Assembly: GCF_900163625.1 (NCBI RefSeq)
Contig: NZ_FUIE01000061.1
Coordinates: forward strand, 1 to 38,176
DNA length: 38,176 nt
Source: Brevundimonas diminuta 3F5N
GTDB taxonomy: Bacteria > Pseudomonadota > Alphaproteobacteria > Caulobacterales > Caulobacteraceae
Reading direction: 5' to 3'
Part shown: piece after piece, positions 1 to 9,835 of the stretch
Position numbering within the stretch: the stretch's first letter is position 1
Layout of the letters: the number at the start of each line of letters is the position of its first letter
Made by a program: the position numbers and the translations under genes
Notes under the pieces: model-generated
Told to the model about the DNA's origin: nothing
What the model saw: the letters and a program-made list of their open reading frames with translations, nothing else
The model's database searches: none

Positions 1-13
1 ACCGAGGCCGCCC

Positions 14-127
14 CGGAGGCCGGGACCCAGTGCTTTGGCCAAGGGCACGACCGTGGCCGCCCCAAGCTCGGTTCACTAAAAAACTGCGCGCGCGGTTCTT
101 ACTGGGTCCCGGCCTCCGCCGGGATGA
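14..127. repeat. Long inverted repeat downstream of trpC
   Basis: An 18-base arm at 14-31 is exactly complementary to 101-118, with a 69-base spacer. The right arm continues into a compact hairpin at 107-124 (7-bp stem, CTCC loop) ending in the GCCGGGATGAG word. A related palindrome occurs at 23596-23629. Read on the minus strand, this lies just after the trpC stop codon and is followed by a GC-rich stretch and six T (positions 83-78), so it could also act in trpC transcript termination. It resembles a REP-type intergenic element; copy number in the genome cannot be seen here. Nothing coding is evident in 1-143. Confidence 0.6.
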
Positions 128-143
128 GCGGGTTTATAAGGAC

Positions 144-947
144 TCAGGCCAGCAAGGCCCGCGTCGCCGCCTCCACGTCCTGCTGACGCATCAGGCTTTC
201 GCCGACCAGCAGGGCGCGGGCGCCGGCCTTGGTGACGCGAGCCACATCCTGCGGCGTGAACAGGCCGCTTTCGGCGACCAGAAGCGCGCCGTCTGGGCTG
301 AGCGCCGCCAGTTGCTCAGTCGTCGCCAGATCGACCTCGAAGGTCCGCAGCGAGCGGTTGTTGACGCCGATCAGGGCGTCGTCGCGGCCCTGAACCAGCT
401 TGGCGGCGCGGGCCATTTCGTCGGCGTCGTGCGTCTCGATCAGGGCGTCCATGCCCCAGCGGGTCGCCTCGGCCAGCAGGTCTGCGGCCAGGGCGTCGTC
501 CACCATGTCCATGATGATCAGGATGCAGTCGGCGCCCAGCGCCCGGCTCTCGGCGACCTGCCACGCATCGACCAGAAAATCCTTGCGCAGGCAGGGCAGG
601 GCGACGGCCGCACGCGCGGCGGTCAGATAGGCGTCGTCGCCTTGAAAGCTGGGGCCGTCGGTCAGGACGGACAGGCAGGATGCGCCGCCGCGTTCATAGG
701 CCTGCGCGAGGGCGGGCGGGTTGAAGTCGGCGCGGATCAGGCCCTTGGAGGGGCTGGCCTTCTTGATCTCGGCGATCAGGGCCGGGCGGCCGGTTTCAGC
801 GAAACGGCCGGCCAGAGCGGCGCGGAAACCGCGCGGGGGCGAGGCCTCTTTCGCGCGGGCCTCGATCGCGTCCTGCGAAACGGCGGCCTTGCGGGCGGCG
901 ACATCTTCGCGCTTGTAGGCGGCGATGCGGTCCAGAACGTCGCTCAT
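144..947 (-). CDS. trpC: Indole-3-glycerol phosphate synthase
   Basis: Converts 1-(2-carboxyphenylamino)-1-deoxyribulose 5-phosphate to indole-3-glycerol phosphate in cytoplasmic tryptophan synthesis. The 267-residue protein is a single TIM barrel of normal length and is not fused to TrpF. Family motifs are visible in order: [11 protein letters not shown] near residue 60, the FQGDDAYL loop, [12 protein letters not shown], the [13 protein letters not shown] strand, VAESGLF and [10 protein letters not shown] near the C terminus. The start ATG (947-945) overlaps the trpD stop codon by one base (TGATG), indicating translational coupling. It is the last gene of the trp run visible here and is followed by the inverted repeat at 14-127. 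Confidence 0.97.
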   Translation of the reverse strand: MSDVLDRIAAYKREDVAARKAAVSQDAIEARAKEASPPRGFRAALAGRFAETGRPALIAEIKKASPSKGLIRADFNPPALAQAYERGGASCLSVLTDGPSFQGDDAYLTAARAAVALPCLRKDFLVDAWQVAESRALGADCILIIMDMVDDALAADLLAEATRWGMDALIETHDADEMARAAKLVQGRDDALIGVNNRSLRTFEVDLATTEQLAALSPDGALLVAESGLFTPQDVARVTKAGARALLVGESLMRQQDVEAATRALLA

Positions 948-1981
948 CAGGCGTCCTCGTCTTCGATCGGCGCGTGGGAGACGCGCACCAGTTCAGCCAG
1001 GGCGGCGGCGGCGCGTCCGTCATCGATGACGGCGGCGGCCCGTTCGGCTCCCGATTTCAGGTCTTCGACCCGCCCGGCGACCACCAGGGCGGCGGCGGCG
1101 TTCAGCAGGACGATGTCGCGATAAGGCCCGCGCTCGCCCGCCAGCAGGGCGGTCAGGGCCGCCGCATTATGCTCGGCGTCGCCGCCGCGCAGGTCATCCA
1201 GCGTGGCCAGGGGCAGCCCGGCGTCGGCGGGCGTGACGGTGAAGCGGCGCACGGCGCCGTCCTTCCATTCCGCGACCTCGGTCGGGCCTGTGGTGGTCAG
1301 TTCGTCCAGACCCTGACCGTTGACGGTCCAGGCGCGCTGGGCGCCCAGTCGGCCCAGAACCTCGGCCAGCGGCTCCAGCAGGGCGGGATCATAGACGCCC
1401 ATGACCTGATGCGTCGCGCCGGCCGGATTGCACAGCGGCCCCAGCAGGTTGAACACGGTGCGGAAACCGATCTCGCCGCGCACCGGCCCGACGTGGCGCA
1501 TGGCCCCGTGATAGGTCGGGGCGAACAGGAAGGCGATGCCCGCCCGATCCAGCGCCCGCGCCTGCTGGGCGGGCGTGGCGTCCAGATTGACGCCCAGCGC
1601 AGCCAGCACGTCGGACGAACCGGATTTGGAGCTGATGGCGCGGTTGCCATGTTTGGCGACTTTCAGCCCCGCGCCCGCCAGCACGAAAGAGGCCGCCGTC
1701 GAGACATTGTAGGTGTGTTGGCCGTCGCCGCCGGTGCCGCAGGTGTCGATCACCTGATCGAACGGGTGGTTCAGCGACAGGGCGGCCTCGCGCATGGCGT
1801 TGGCGAAGGCGACGATCTCGTCCACAGTCTCGCCACGGATGCGCAGGGCGGTGACGGCGGCGGCGACCTGGGACGGGGTCGGCTCGCCGCGCAAGCAGGC
1901 GGCGAAGAAGCTCTTGGCCTCATCCAGGGTCAGCACCTGTCCGTCGACCAGCTTGGCCAGCAGGGGCTTGATGCTGTCCAT
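947..1981 (-). CDS. trpD: Anthranilate phosphoribosyltransferase
   Basis: Transfers phosphoribose from PRPP to anthranilate, the second committed step of tryptophan synthesis. The protein is 344 residues when started at the ATG at 1981, the usual family length. Diagnostic segments are the PRPP-binding [17 protein letters not shown] stretch near residue 80, [21 protein letters not shown], and [26 protein letters not shown]. The frame stays open upstream into trpG, but the ATG at 1981 overlaps the trpG stop as TGATG, and the upstream extension has no family similarity, so the short form is chosen. It lies between trpG and trpC in one transcription unit. Confidence 0.97.
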   Translation of the reverse strand: MDSIKPLLAKLVDGQVLTLDEAKSFFAACLRGEPTPSQVAAAVTALRIRGETVDEIVAFANAMREAALSLNHPFDQVIDTCGTGGDGQHTYNVSTAASFVLAGAGLKVAKHGNRAISSKSGSSDVLAALGVNLDATPAQQARALDRAGIAFLFAPTYHGAMRHVGPVRGEIGFRTVFNLLGPLCNPAGATHQVMGVYDPALLEPLAEVLGRLGAQRAWTVNGQGLDELTTTGPTEVAEWKDGAVRRFTVTPADAGLPLATLDDLRGGDAEHNAAALTALLAGERGPYRDIVLLNAAAALVVAGRVEDLKSGAERAAAVIDDGRAAAALAELVRVSHAPIEDEDA

Positions 1982-2571
1982 CACACGTTCGCCAATCTCT
2001 TGACGCCCGCCAGATCGAGGAAGTTGGCGATCATCGCATGGCCGTGTTCCGTGGCGATGGATTCCGGATGGAACTGGACGCCGTGGATCGGCCGCGTGCG
2101 GTGCGACAGACCCATGATCTCGCCGTCCTCGGTCCAGGCGGTGACTTCCAGCGCGTCGGGCAGGGTTTCGCGGCGCACGGCCAGCGAATGATAGCGCGTC
2201 GCCGTGAAGGGCGAGGGTAGGCCGCCGAAGACGCCGAGCCCTTCGTGCAGGATGGGCGAGGTCTTGCCGTGCATCAGGGTCTTTGCGCGCACCACCTCGC
2301 CGCCGAAAGCCTGACCGATCGACTGGTGGCCAAGGCAGACGCCCAGGATCGGCATGGTCTCGGCGGCCGTCTCGATCAGCGACAGGCAAATGCCCGCCTG
2401 ATCCGGCGCGCAGGGACCGGGCGACAACAGGACGGCCTCGGGCTGCAACGCCCAGGCCTCTTCGACGGTCAGGTCGTCATTGCGGACGACATGCGTCTGG
2501 GCGCCCAGCTCTGCGAGGTAGTGGACGAGATTGTAGGTGAAGCTGTCGTAGTTATCGACGACGAGGATCAT
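1981..2571 (-). CDS. trpG: Anthranilate synthase component II (glutamine amidotransferase)
   Basis: Supplies ammonia from glutamine to TrpE for anthranilate formation. The 196-residue protein is a class I glutamine amidotransferase domain with no fusion. It opens with [19 protein letters not shown], has the oxyanion/P-loop segment [13 protein letters not shown], the nucleophile Cys in [15 protein letters not shown] near residue 80, and the His-Glu pair in GVQFHPESI near residue 170. Its stop overlaps the trpD start. It is separated from trpE by about 310 bp, unlike the tightly packed trpG-trpD-trpC junctions, so it may have its own promoter in that gap. Confidence 0.96.
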   Translation of the reverse strand: MILVVDNYDSFTYNLVHYLAELGAQTHVVRNDDLTVEEAWALQPEAVLLSPGPCAPDQAGICLSLIETAAETMPILGVCLGHQSIGQAFGGEVVRAKTLMHGKTSPILHEGLGVFGGLPSPFTATRYHSLAVRRETLPDALEVTAWTEDGEIMGLSHRTRPIHGVQFHPESIATEHGHAMIANFLDLAGVKRLANV

Positions 2572-2694
2572 GGCGAAGGCTTCTTAGGACGGGGAGGCAG
2601 GGTGGCCCAAACATGGAATGCGGGCGGGCCGATTGAAAGCGGACGTTAAGCTGTCCGGGCGATACAGGAGCATCGCCATCGGAAGAAATCCGTC

Positions 2695-2883
2695 TTGACC
2701 CCCATCGAAGCCATTCGTGACGCCCGCGCCCTGTTGAACGAGGCCCCGGCGGAACAACCGAAACCCCTGCGCCTGCTTGCCGCAGCCGCCTTCGCCGCCA
2801 CAGCGGCGGTCCTACTGGCCGGAACCATGGTCGTGGGCCCCGGCGTGTCGTTTGACCAGGGTTCCACGGTTTCCAATCCTTAG
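2695..2883 (+). CDS. Small single-pass membrane protein, opposite strand in the trpE-trpG gap
   Basis: A 62-residue ORF starting with TTG at 2695, preceded by a GGAAG element about nine bases upstream. The N-terminal 25 residues are charged and amphipathic (MTPIEAIRDARALLNEAP), followed by an alanine/leucine/valine-rich hydrophobic span at about residues 27-50 that would form one transmembrane helix, then a short polar tail. It is convergent with trpE and the stops overlap (TAG at 2881-2883, trpE TAA at 2882-2880). I do not recognise a named family. It fills most of the otherwise unexplained gap between trpE and trpG, which favours a real gene, but the start codon is weak and the protein short. 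Confidence 0.5.
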   Translation: MTPIEAIRDARALLNEAPAEQPKPLRLLAAAAFAATAAVLLAGTMVVGPGVSFDQGSTVSNP

Positions 2884-4403
2884 ACTGATCCGCCGGCGCC
2901 CTGGCCGCGAGTGGTGGCGGTGAAACGCCAAGCTTCCGCAGCTGCCTTCATCGGTGCGCGGGCTTTGGCCAGGGTTTCGGCATATTCGGCGGCCGGGTCG
3001 CTGTCGGCGACGACGCCCGCGCCCGCCTGGACGAAGATCTGGCCCTTCGCGAACATGGCGGTGCGCAGGACGATGCAGATGTCCGCCTCGCCATTGGCCG
3101 AGATGTAGCCGACGCCGCCGCCGTAGCCGACGCCGCGCTTTTCGGTCTCAAGCTCGTCGATGACCTCCATGGCCCGCACCTTGGGCGCGCCCGAAAGCGT
3201 GCCGGCGGGCAGGGCGGCCAACAGGGTGTCCACCGCGTCCAGTTTGGGATCAGCCGCCCCGTTCACGTTGGAGACGATGTGCATGACCTGGCTGTAGCGC
3301 TCGACCACGAAGCTTTCCGTCACCTCGACCGAGCCGGGCGTCGAGACGCGGCCCACGTCGTTGCGGCCCAGGTCCAGCAGCATCAGGTGCTCGGCCCGCT
3401 CCTTGGGATCGGCCAGCAGTTCGACTTCCAGCGCCTTGTCCTGATCGGGCGTGGCGCCGCGCGGACGGGTGCCCGCCAGCGGACGGATGGTGACGCGACC
3501 GTCCTTCAGCCGGACCAGGATTTCCGGGCTGGACCCAGCCAACTGGAAATCCACGTAATCGAGGAAGAACAGATAGGGCGACGGGTTGCCGCGACGCAGC
3601 GACCGATAGAAGGCGAACGGGTCCTGGCTCCAGGGCGCCGAGAAGCGGTGCGCCAGCACGACCTGGAAGATGTCGCCGGCGGCGATGTAGTCCTTGGCCC
3701 GCGCGACCATGCGGCCGAAGGCGGCCTCATCGACGTCGGAGTGGAAGTCGGGGGCGGGAACCGGCTCGACTTCGCGCTGGATGGGCAGGGGGCCGCGCAG
3801 GCGGTCCTCAAAATCCTCCAGCCGGGCTTCGGCGGCGGCGTAGGCTTGGCTCGGATCGGCCGCCGTATCGGGATAGGCCGCAGAGATCAGGACGATCTCG
3901 TGCTTCACTGAATCGAAGATTGCGACCAGGGCCGGACGGGCCATCACGGCGTCGGACAGGTCCAGCGGATCGGGGTTTGCGGCGCCCAGCGGCTCCAGCA
4001 GCCGCACCATGTCGTAGCCGAAGACACCGAACAGACCGGCGGCCATCGGCGGCAGATCGGCAGGCAGCTCGAACTTCGTCGCCGCGATCAGGGCGCGCAG
4101 GGATTCCAGCGCGGGTCTGTCTTCCGGGGTGAAGGTCTCCGACAGGACGTCGGCGCCGCGCGCGATCTCGGCCTTGCCGTCCCGGCAGCGCCAGACCACG
4201 TCCGGCGACAGGGTGACGAAGGAATAGCGGCCGTTGACGGCGCCGCCTTCGACCGACTCGAACAGGCTGGCGTAGCGCCGCCCGTGCCCGACCTTCAGGA
4301 AGGCCGAGACGGGGGTTTCCAGATCATCGACCAGGCGGCGGACCAGAACCTGGGGGCGGCCGGCCGTCAGGCCGGCGATGAAGGCGTCGCGTTCTTCGTG
4401 CAT
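2880..4403 (-). CDS. trpE: Anthranilate synthase component I
   Basis: Chorismate-using subunit that makes anthranilate with ammonia from TrpG. About 507 residues, typical length. The N-terminal half carries the regulatory fold with a tryptophan-binding-like LFESVEGG segment. The C-terminal chorismate domain shows DIFQVVLAHRFS, LAGSSPEILVR, RPLAGTRPRG, DLGRNDVGRVS, SGAPKVRAMEVIDELE, RGVGYGGGVGYISANGEADICIVLRTA and QAGAGVVADSDPAAEY. A GTG at 4406 immediately precedes the ATG at 4403; the ATG is chosen because it forms the TGATG overlap with the stop of the upstream foldase gene, matching the other junctions. Coupling to a foldase gene suggests one long transcript. Confidence 0.96.
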   Translation of the reverse strand: MHEERDAFIAGLTAGRPQVLVRRLVDDLETPVSAFLKVGHGRRYASLFESVEGGAVNGRYSFVTLSPDVVWRCRDGKAEIARGADVLSETFTPEDRPALESLRALIAATKFELPADLPPMAAGLFGVFGYDMVRLLEPLGAANPDPLDLSDAVMARPALVAIFDSVKHEIVLISAAYPDTAADPSQAYAAAEARLEDFEDRLRGPLPIQREVEPVPAPDFHSDVDEAAFGRMVARAKDYIAAGDIFQVVLAHRFSAPWSQDPFAFYRSLRRGNPSPYLFFLDYVDFQLAGSSPEILVRLKDGRVTIRPLAGTRPRGATPDQDKALEVELLADPKERAEHLMLLDLGRNDVGRVSTPGSVEVTESFVVERYSQVMHIVSNVNGAADPKLDAVDTLLAALPAGTLSGAPKVRAMEVIDELETEKRGVGYGGGVGYISANGEADICIVLRTAMFAKGQIFVQAGAGVVADSDPAAEYAETLAKARAPMKAAAEAWRFTATTRGQGAGGSV

Positions 4404-6334
4404 CACTTCTTGACGGGAGCGGGCGCAGCCGGAGCCGCGGGCGCAGCGGCCGCAGCCTCCACGCCCAGGGCTTGCAGAGCCAGGGCCGGGTCGTTGCGCG
4501 ACTTAGTGCGTGCGGCGGCGGCGGCGATGGTGCGGTCGGCCAGGGTGTTGGCCAGCTCTTCGGTCAGACGCGGGCGGGCCTGTTCAGCCAGCGGCGCGGC
4601 CAGGGCCGGGTTGGCGGCGTGGATGGCGTCCACGCGGCCGACGACGAAGGCGGTCTGCGACTGGGCGTCGGAGAAGACCTGACCCTTGCTCTGACCGAAC
4701 AGGCCGCGCAGCACGCCGTCGCCGACCTGGGCCTGCGACTCGCGGCTCTGCTGCACGCCCGTACGGACGGTCAGCGGGGCGCCGGCTTCGGCGGCCACCT
4801 TGGCGATGTCTTCACCGGCGCGGACGCGTCCGGCCAGTTGCTCGGCCTTGGCCGACAGCAGGCGGGCGTTCTCACGCAGGGTCCACTGTTGACCCAGCGG
4901 GGCGCGGACTTCTTCCAGCGTCGGCAGGGCCGACGGGCGGATGTCGTCCAGGCGGACGGCGAAGTACTGGCCGTCGCCGGCGTCGATCACGTCGCTCTCG
5001 CCGCCCTTGGTCAGGGTGTAGGCGCTTTCCAGAACCTGACGCGGGGCGTTCATCGGCTGGCCGTCCGGCAGTTGGCCTTGCTGGGTGAAGGGCGGCAGCT
5101 GGATGACGCGGGCCTTGGCGGCCGTGGCGGCGTCGGCCAGGTTCTTGCCTTCCTGGCGCGCCTTTTCGAACTGTTCGACCTTGGCGTAGGTGGCGGCCTT
5201 GACGGCTTCAGCTTGCAGTTCCTGAACCAGGGCGGGGCGGGCGCTTTCCAGCGTCACGGCCTGACCGGCCTGAATGGCGGCTAGCTTGGCGACGGTGAAG
5301 CCCAGACGACCCTGGATCGGCGCCGAAACCTGATCGACGGCCAGGCCGAACACGGCGGCGCCGACGGCGGGGTCGCCCACGGCGGCCTGCGGCGTGCCCT
5401 TGTAGTCGCCCAGCTGGATGTTGTTGGCCTTGGCGACCTCGGCCGGATTCTTGCCGGCGCGCAGATCGGCGGCGATCTTGTCGGCGGCTTCCTTGGTCGG
5501 AACGGTCAGGGTGACGAAGGTGCGCTTCTCCGGATCGGCCAGGGCGGCCTTGCGGAACTCATAGCGCTCTTGAATCTGTTCTTCAGTGATGGTCGGGCGC
5601 GCGTCGCTCGGACCTGGCGTGAACAGCACCAGGGAGATCATGCGGAACTCGGGGCTGCGCAGACGCGCCTCGTTTTCCTTCATGAAGGCGGTCAGTTGGG
5701 CGTCGGTCGGGGCGCCCGCGCGGCCGGCCATGTCCTGAGTGACCGAGAACCAGCGACCGTCACGGGTTTCCAGCGCCTGGCCCGCCAGCAGGGCGGCGTA
5801 GACGCGCGGCGCCTGGAGGCCGGCGAAGACGGCCGAGCCGACGTGAGCGGTGACGTATTGGTCGCGCAGGTCCTGCTCGAGCATTTCCGAGGTCAGGTTC
5901 TGTTGCGCCAGAGCCTGGGCGTAGAGGTCCTGATCGAACTGGCCGGTGATCTGGTTGAAGAAGGCCGGAATCTTGCGGATTTCCGCCAGCACCAGCTCCT
6001 TGCCGGGGCGGATGCCGTTCTTCCAGGCCCACGACAAGAAGCCCAGACGCTGGGTCTGGCTGTCGAGATACTGCTGGTGCAGGTTTTCCTTGACCATGTC
6101 GTCATAGCTGACGGGGCGGCCGGCCTGCTCCTGCAGATTGGCGCGCACGCGCTCGAAATCGGCGCGGAACTGGTTGGAATCGACGCTGCGGTCGCCGGCG
6201 CTGATGATATGGCGCGGCCCCAGGCTGGCGAAGATGTCGGACTGGGCCCCGACGATCAGGAAGCTGAGAATGATCAGGGCGAACAGGCCCCCAGCCCACT
6301 TGGACTTGGCGAAGTTGCGGAAGTGCGTGATCAT
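4403..6334 (-). CDS. PpiD-like periplasmic peptidylprolyl isomerase/foldase
   Basis: A 643-residue membrane-anchored chaperone of the PpiD/SurA class that would help envelope proteins fold after export. It opens with a short cytoplasmic segment (MITHFRNFAKSKWAGG) and one transmembrane helix at about residues 16-32 (LFALIILSFLIVGAQ). A SurA_N-like helical region follows to about residue 200, then a parvulin-type region around residues 240-390, including EKRTFVTLTVPTKEAADKIAADLRAG and a GRLGFTVAKL strand. The C-terminal tail is alanine/proline rich. Its stop overlaps the trpE start (TGATG). It is the first gene of the minus-strand run and is divergent from tpiA, so the promoter probably lies in 6335-6465. 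Confidence 0.88.
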   Translation of the reverse strand: MITHFRNFAKSKWAGGLFALIILSFLIVGAQSDIFASLGPRHIISAGDRSVDSNQFRADFERVRANLQEQAGRPVSYDDMVKENLHQQYLDSQTQRLGFLSWAWKNGIRPGKELVLAEIRKIPAFFNQITGQFDQDLYAQALAQQNLTSEMLEQDLRDQYVTAHVGSAVFAGLQAPRVYAALLAGQALETRDGRWFSVTQDMAGRAGAPTDAQLTAFMKENEARLRSPEFRMISLVLFTPGPSDARPTITEEQIQERYEFRKAALADPEKRTFVTLTVPTKEAADKIAADLRAGKNPAEVAKANNIQLGDYKGTPQAAVGDPAVGAAVFGLAVDQVSAPIQGRLGFTVAKLAAIQAGQAVTLESARPALVQELQAEAVKAATYAKVEQFEKARQEGKNLADAATAAKARVIQLPPFTQQGQLPDGQPMNAPRQVLESAYTLTKGGESDVIDAGDGQYFAVRLDDIRPSALPTLEEVRAPLGQQWTLRENARLLSAKAEQLAGRVRAGEDIAKVAAEAGAPLTVRTGVQQSRESQAQVGDGVLRGLFGQSKGQVFSDAQSQTAFVVGRVDAIHAANPALAAPLAEQARPRLTEELANTLADRTIAAAAARTKSRNDPALALQALGVEAAAAAPAAPAAPAPVKK

Positions 6335-6465
6335 CTAAGAAGAACCTGACGAGGGCCGGCGTCGAAAGGGCGCCAAGGGTCGCGTATAGGGGGTGCAGGG
6401 CCGCCGCTGCAAGTGAGGCTTGACGACATCTTGGCTTCCGCCGCCGTCGCCACTAGACAGGCCGC

Positions 6466-7215
6466 ATGAAACAATCTGTGAAGCTGGTCGCCGGCAACTG
6501 GAAAATGAACGGCCTGGGCGCGAGCCTGGCCGAGGCTGAAACCCTCGAGAAGGCGTTGAAGGCGCAGGCTGCGGCCTGTCGCGTGGCCCTGTGCCCGCCC
6601 GCCACTCTGATCGACCGCATGGCGCAGGCCCTGAAGGGCGGCGTCGTCGAAATCGGCGGGCAGGACTGCCACGTCGAGACGTCGGGCGCCTACACCGGCT
6701 CGGTCTCGGCCGAGATGGTCCGCGATGCGGGTGCCGGTCTGATGATTCTCGGCCACTCGGAGCGCCGCGCCGGATTCGGCGAGACCGACGCCGACGTCGC
6801 CGCCAAGGTCGAGGCCGCCCTGGCCGCCGGTCTGGAGCCGATCATCTGCATCGGCGAGACGCTTCAGCAACGCGAAGCCGGGCAGGCGGTCGAGGTCGTC
6901 AGCCGTCAGGTCGCCGGTTCGCTTCCGGCCTCGCTGGCGGGCAAGGCGTTCGCCGTCGCCTATGAGCCGGTCTGGGCCATCGGCACCGGTCTGACACCGA
7001 CGCTGGAGCAGATCGAGGAAGTCCACGCCGCCGTGCGCGCGGCCATGGTCGCCAAGCTGGGCGAGGGCGGCCGCGCCGCGCCGATCCTGTACGGCGGCTC
7101 GGTCAAGCCGTCGAACGCCAAGGAGATCCTGAGCGTGGCCGAGGTCGGCGGCGCCCTGGTCGGCGGCGCCTCGCTGAAGGCTGAAGACTTCCTGGGCATC
7201 ATCCGCGCAGTTTGA
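6466..7215 (+). CDS. tpiA: Triosephosphate isomerase
   Basis: Interconverts dihydroxyacetone phosphate and glyceraldehyde 3-phosphate in central carbon metabolism. The 249-residue protein has all expected catalytic elements: the Asn/Lys pair in AGNWKMNG near residue 11, the electrophilic His in ILGHSERR near residue 95, the catalytic Glu in AYEPVWAIGTG with flexible loop 6 near residue 165, and the phosphate-binding YGGSVKPSNA and GGALVGGASL. The start ATG is divergent from the PpiD-like gene across 131 bp that must hold both promoters; I see a TTGACG hexamer at 6420-6425 but no convincing -10. secG follows 77 bp downstream. Confidence 0.97.
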   Translation: MKQSVKLVAGNWKMNGLGASLAEAETLEKALKAQAAACRVALCPPATLIDRMAQALKGGVVEIGGQDCHVETSGAYTGSVSAEMVRDAGAGLMILGHSERRAGFGETDADVAAKVEAALAAGLEPIICIGETLQQREAGQAVEVVSRQVAGSLPASLAGKAFAVAYEPVWAIGTGLTPTLEQIEEVHAAVRAAMVAKLGEGGRAAPILYGGSVKPSNAKEILSVAEVGGALVGGASLKAEDFLGIIRAV

Positions 7216-7292
7216 CCGCGCGCCTGAGCGTTTGCCCGAACTCTCCATCAATGTTAGAGGCGGCCGCTTGATCGGCGCGCTTCTGCGCCCAC

Positions 7293-7709
7293 ATGAATGA
7301 CGCCATGCTCCAGACCATTCTGCTCGTCGCCATGATCCTGATCTCGGTCGCCCTGTCGGCCGTGATCCTGCTGCAACGTTCCGAGGGCGGCGCCCTGGGC
7401 ATGGGCGGCGGTCCTTCGGGCTTCATGACGGCGCGCGGGGCAGGCAATCTGCTGACCCGCACCACGTCGATCCTGGCGATCGCCTTCTTCGTCTGCGCCA
7501 TCAGCCTGACGATCGCGGGCAACTATGCGCGTGGGTCGCGTTCGGTGATCGACGCCGATGCGGTCGGCTCCATCGCCGTGGACCAGCCTCAGCAGACGGC
7601 GCCGGCTACGCCCGAAGCCGCACCGGCGACGCCGGCCGCTCCGGTCGCCCCGTCGCTGGACGATCTGGAAGCCAGCCTGCCGGCCGGCCAGGGCGCGCCC
7701 GCTCAATAA
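7293..7709 (+). CDS. secG: Preprotein translocase subunit SecG
   Basis: Small accessory subunit of the SecYEG inner-membrane export channel. 138 residues with the two expected transmembrane helices: about residues 5-25 (ILLVAMILISVALSAVILL) and 52-72 (TSILAIAFFVCAISLTIAG). Between them is the conserved cytoplasmic loop QRSEGGALGMGGGPSGFMTARG. The C-terminal tail of about 60 residues is rich in alanine and proline, an extension common in alphaproteobacterial SecG. An internal ATG at residue 4 is an alternative start. The tpiA-secG-pyrG order is familiar from alphaproteobacteria, and a strong terminator follows the gene before pyrG. Confidence 0.95.
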   Translation: MNDAMLQTILLVAMILISVALSAVILLQRSEGGALGMGGGPSGFMTARGAGNLLTRTTSILAIAFFVCAISLTIAGNYARGSRSVIDADAVGSIAVDQPQQTAPATPEAAPATPAAPVAPSLDDLEASLPAGQGAPAQ

Positions 7710-7735
7710 GGGCGTCGCCGCCATCGAGTTTGGGG

Positions 7736-7766
7736 AAGCGCGCCGCAAGGCGCGCTTTCTTCTTTT
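7736..7766 (+). terminator. Rho-independent terminator after secG
   Basis: A perfect 9-bp GC-rich stem (7736-7744 with 7749-7757) is closed by a GCAA tetraloop of the stable GNRA class and followed by TTTCTTCTTTT. It lies 27 bp after the secG stop and before pyrG, so pyrG is expected to have its own promoter in 7767-7832. Confidence 0.9.
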
Positions 7767-7790
7767 GATCAACAGTTGGATTTTTCCTGA

Positions 7791-9485
<1,695 letters not shown>

Positions 9486-9555
9486 TCACGAACGCTTGTT
9501 GCGGTTTTCGCCGAACCGTGTGTCATCATGCTGTTAACCTTTTGGATTGACGCAG

Positions 9556-9702
9556 ATGGCAGGCGATATCCTCTATTTCTTGCACCGGCATTTTCGCGCG
9601 GTGTTTCTGATCGGCGCCACGGTCGGCGTGATGGCGCTTGGCCTGATCGTTCGCGGTGTTCTGGCGCTGCTGTTCAGCGCCTCGACCGGCGGCGCCGTTT
9701 GA
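9556..9702 (+). CDS. Putative 48-residue membrane protein
   Basis: A short ORF starting with ATG at 9556 and ending in TGA at 9702. Its translation begins MAGDILYFLHRHFRAVFLIG and is followed by a continuous hydrophobic stretch to about residue 42, consistent with one transmembrane helix and a short positively charged cytoplasmic end (positive-inside rule). No good Shine-Dalgarno sequence is seen, and I do not recognise the family. It occupies the 332-bp gap between pyrG and the TonB-dependent receptor gene; the rest of that gap shows nothing else I can name. It could be a chance ORF, but its membrane-like composition is not what random GC-rich sequence usually gives. Confidence 0.4.
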   Translation: MAGDILYFLHRHFRAVFLIGATVGVMALGLIVRGVLALLFSASTGGAV

Positions 9703-9835
9703 GCGTGATTGCGGGCTGAGGCCTTCTCGGGCGGCGGTCATTTGACGCGCGGATGCTGAAGCTCGGCAGACGACAAGCCTGACGGCATCGACTATCCCTG
9801 ATCCGGTCGCCGAGCGGTTGGCAGGGAGTTCAGCG

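Noticed and set aside
974..2191. A 405-codon plus-strand frame opposite trpD and trpG
   Set aside because: It is antisense to well-conserved trp genes and shows no recognisable domain or ribosome site.
947..2389. A longer trpD start reaching into trpG
   Set aside because: The extension is arginine-rich and lies wholly within trpG; the ATG at 1981 gives the normal family length and a TGATG overlap.
6420..6465. A possible tpiA promoter at TTGACG
   Set aside because: The hexamer is present, but no matching -10 element is seen at a suitable distance, so it is not listed as a feature.
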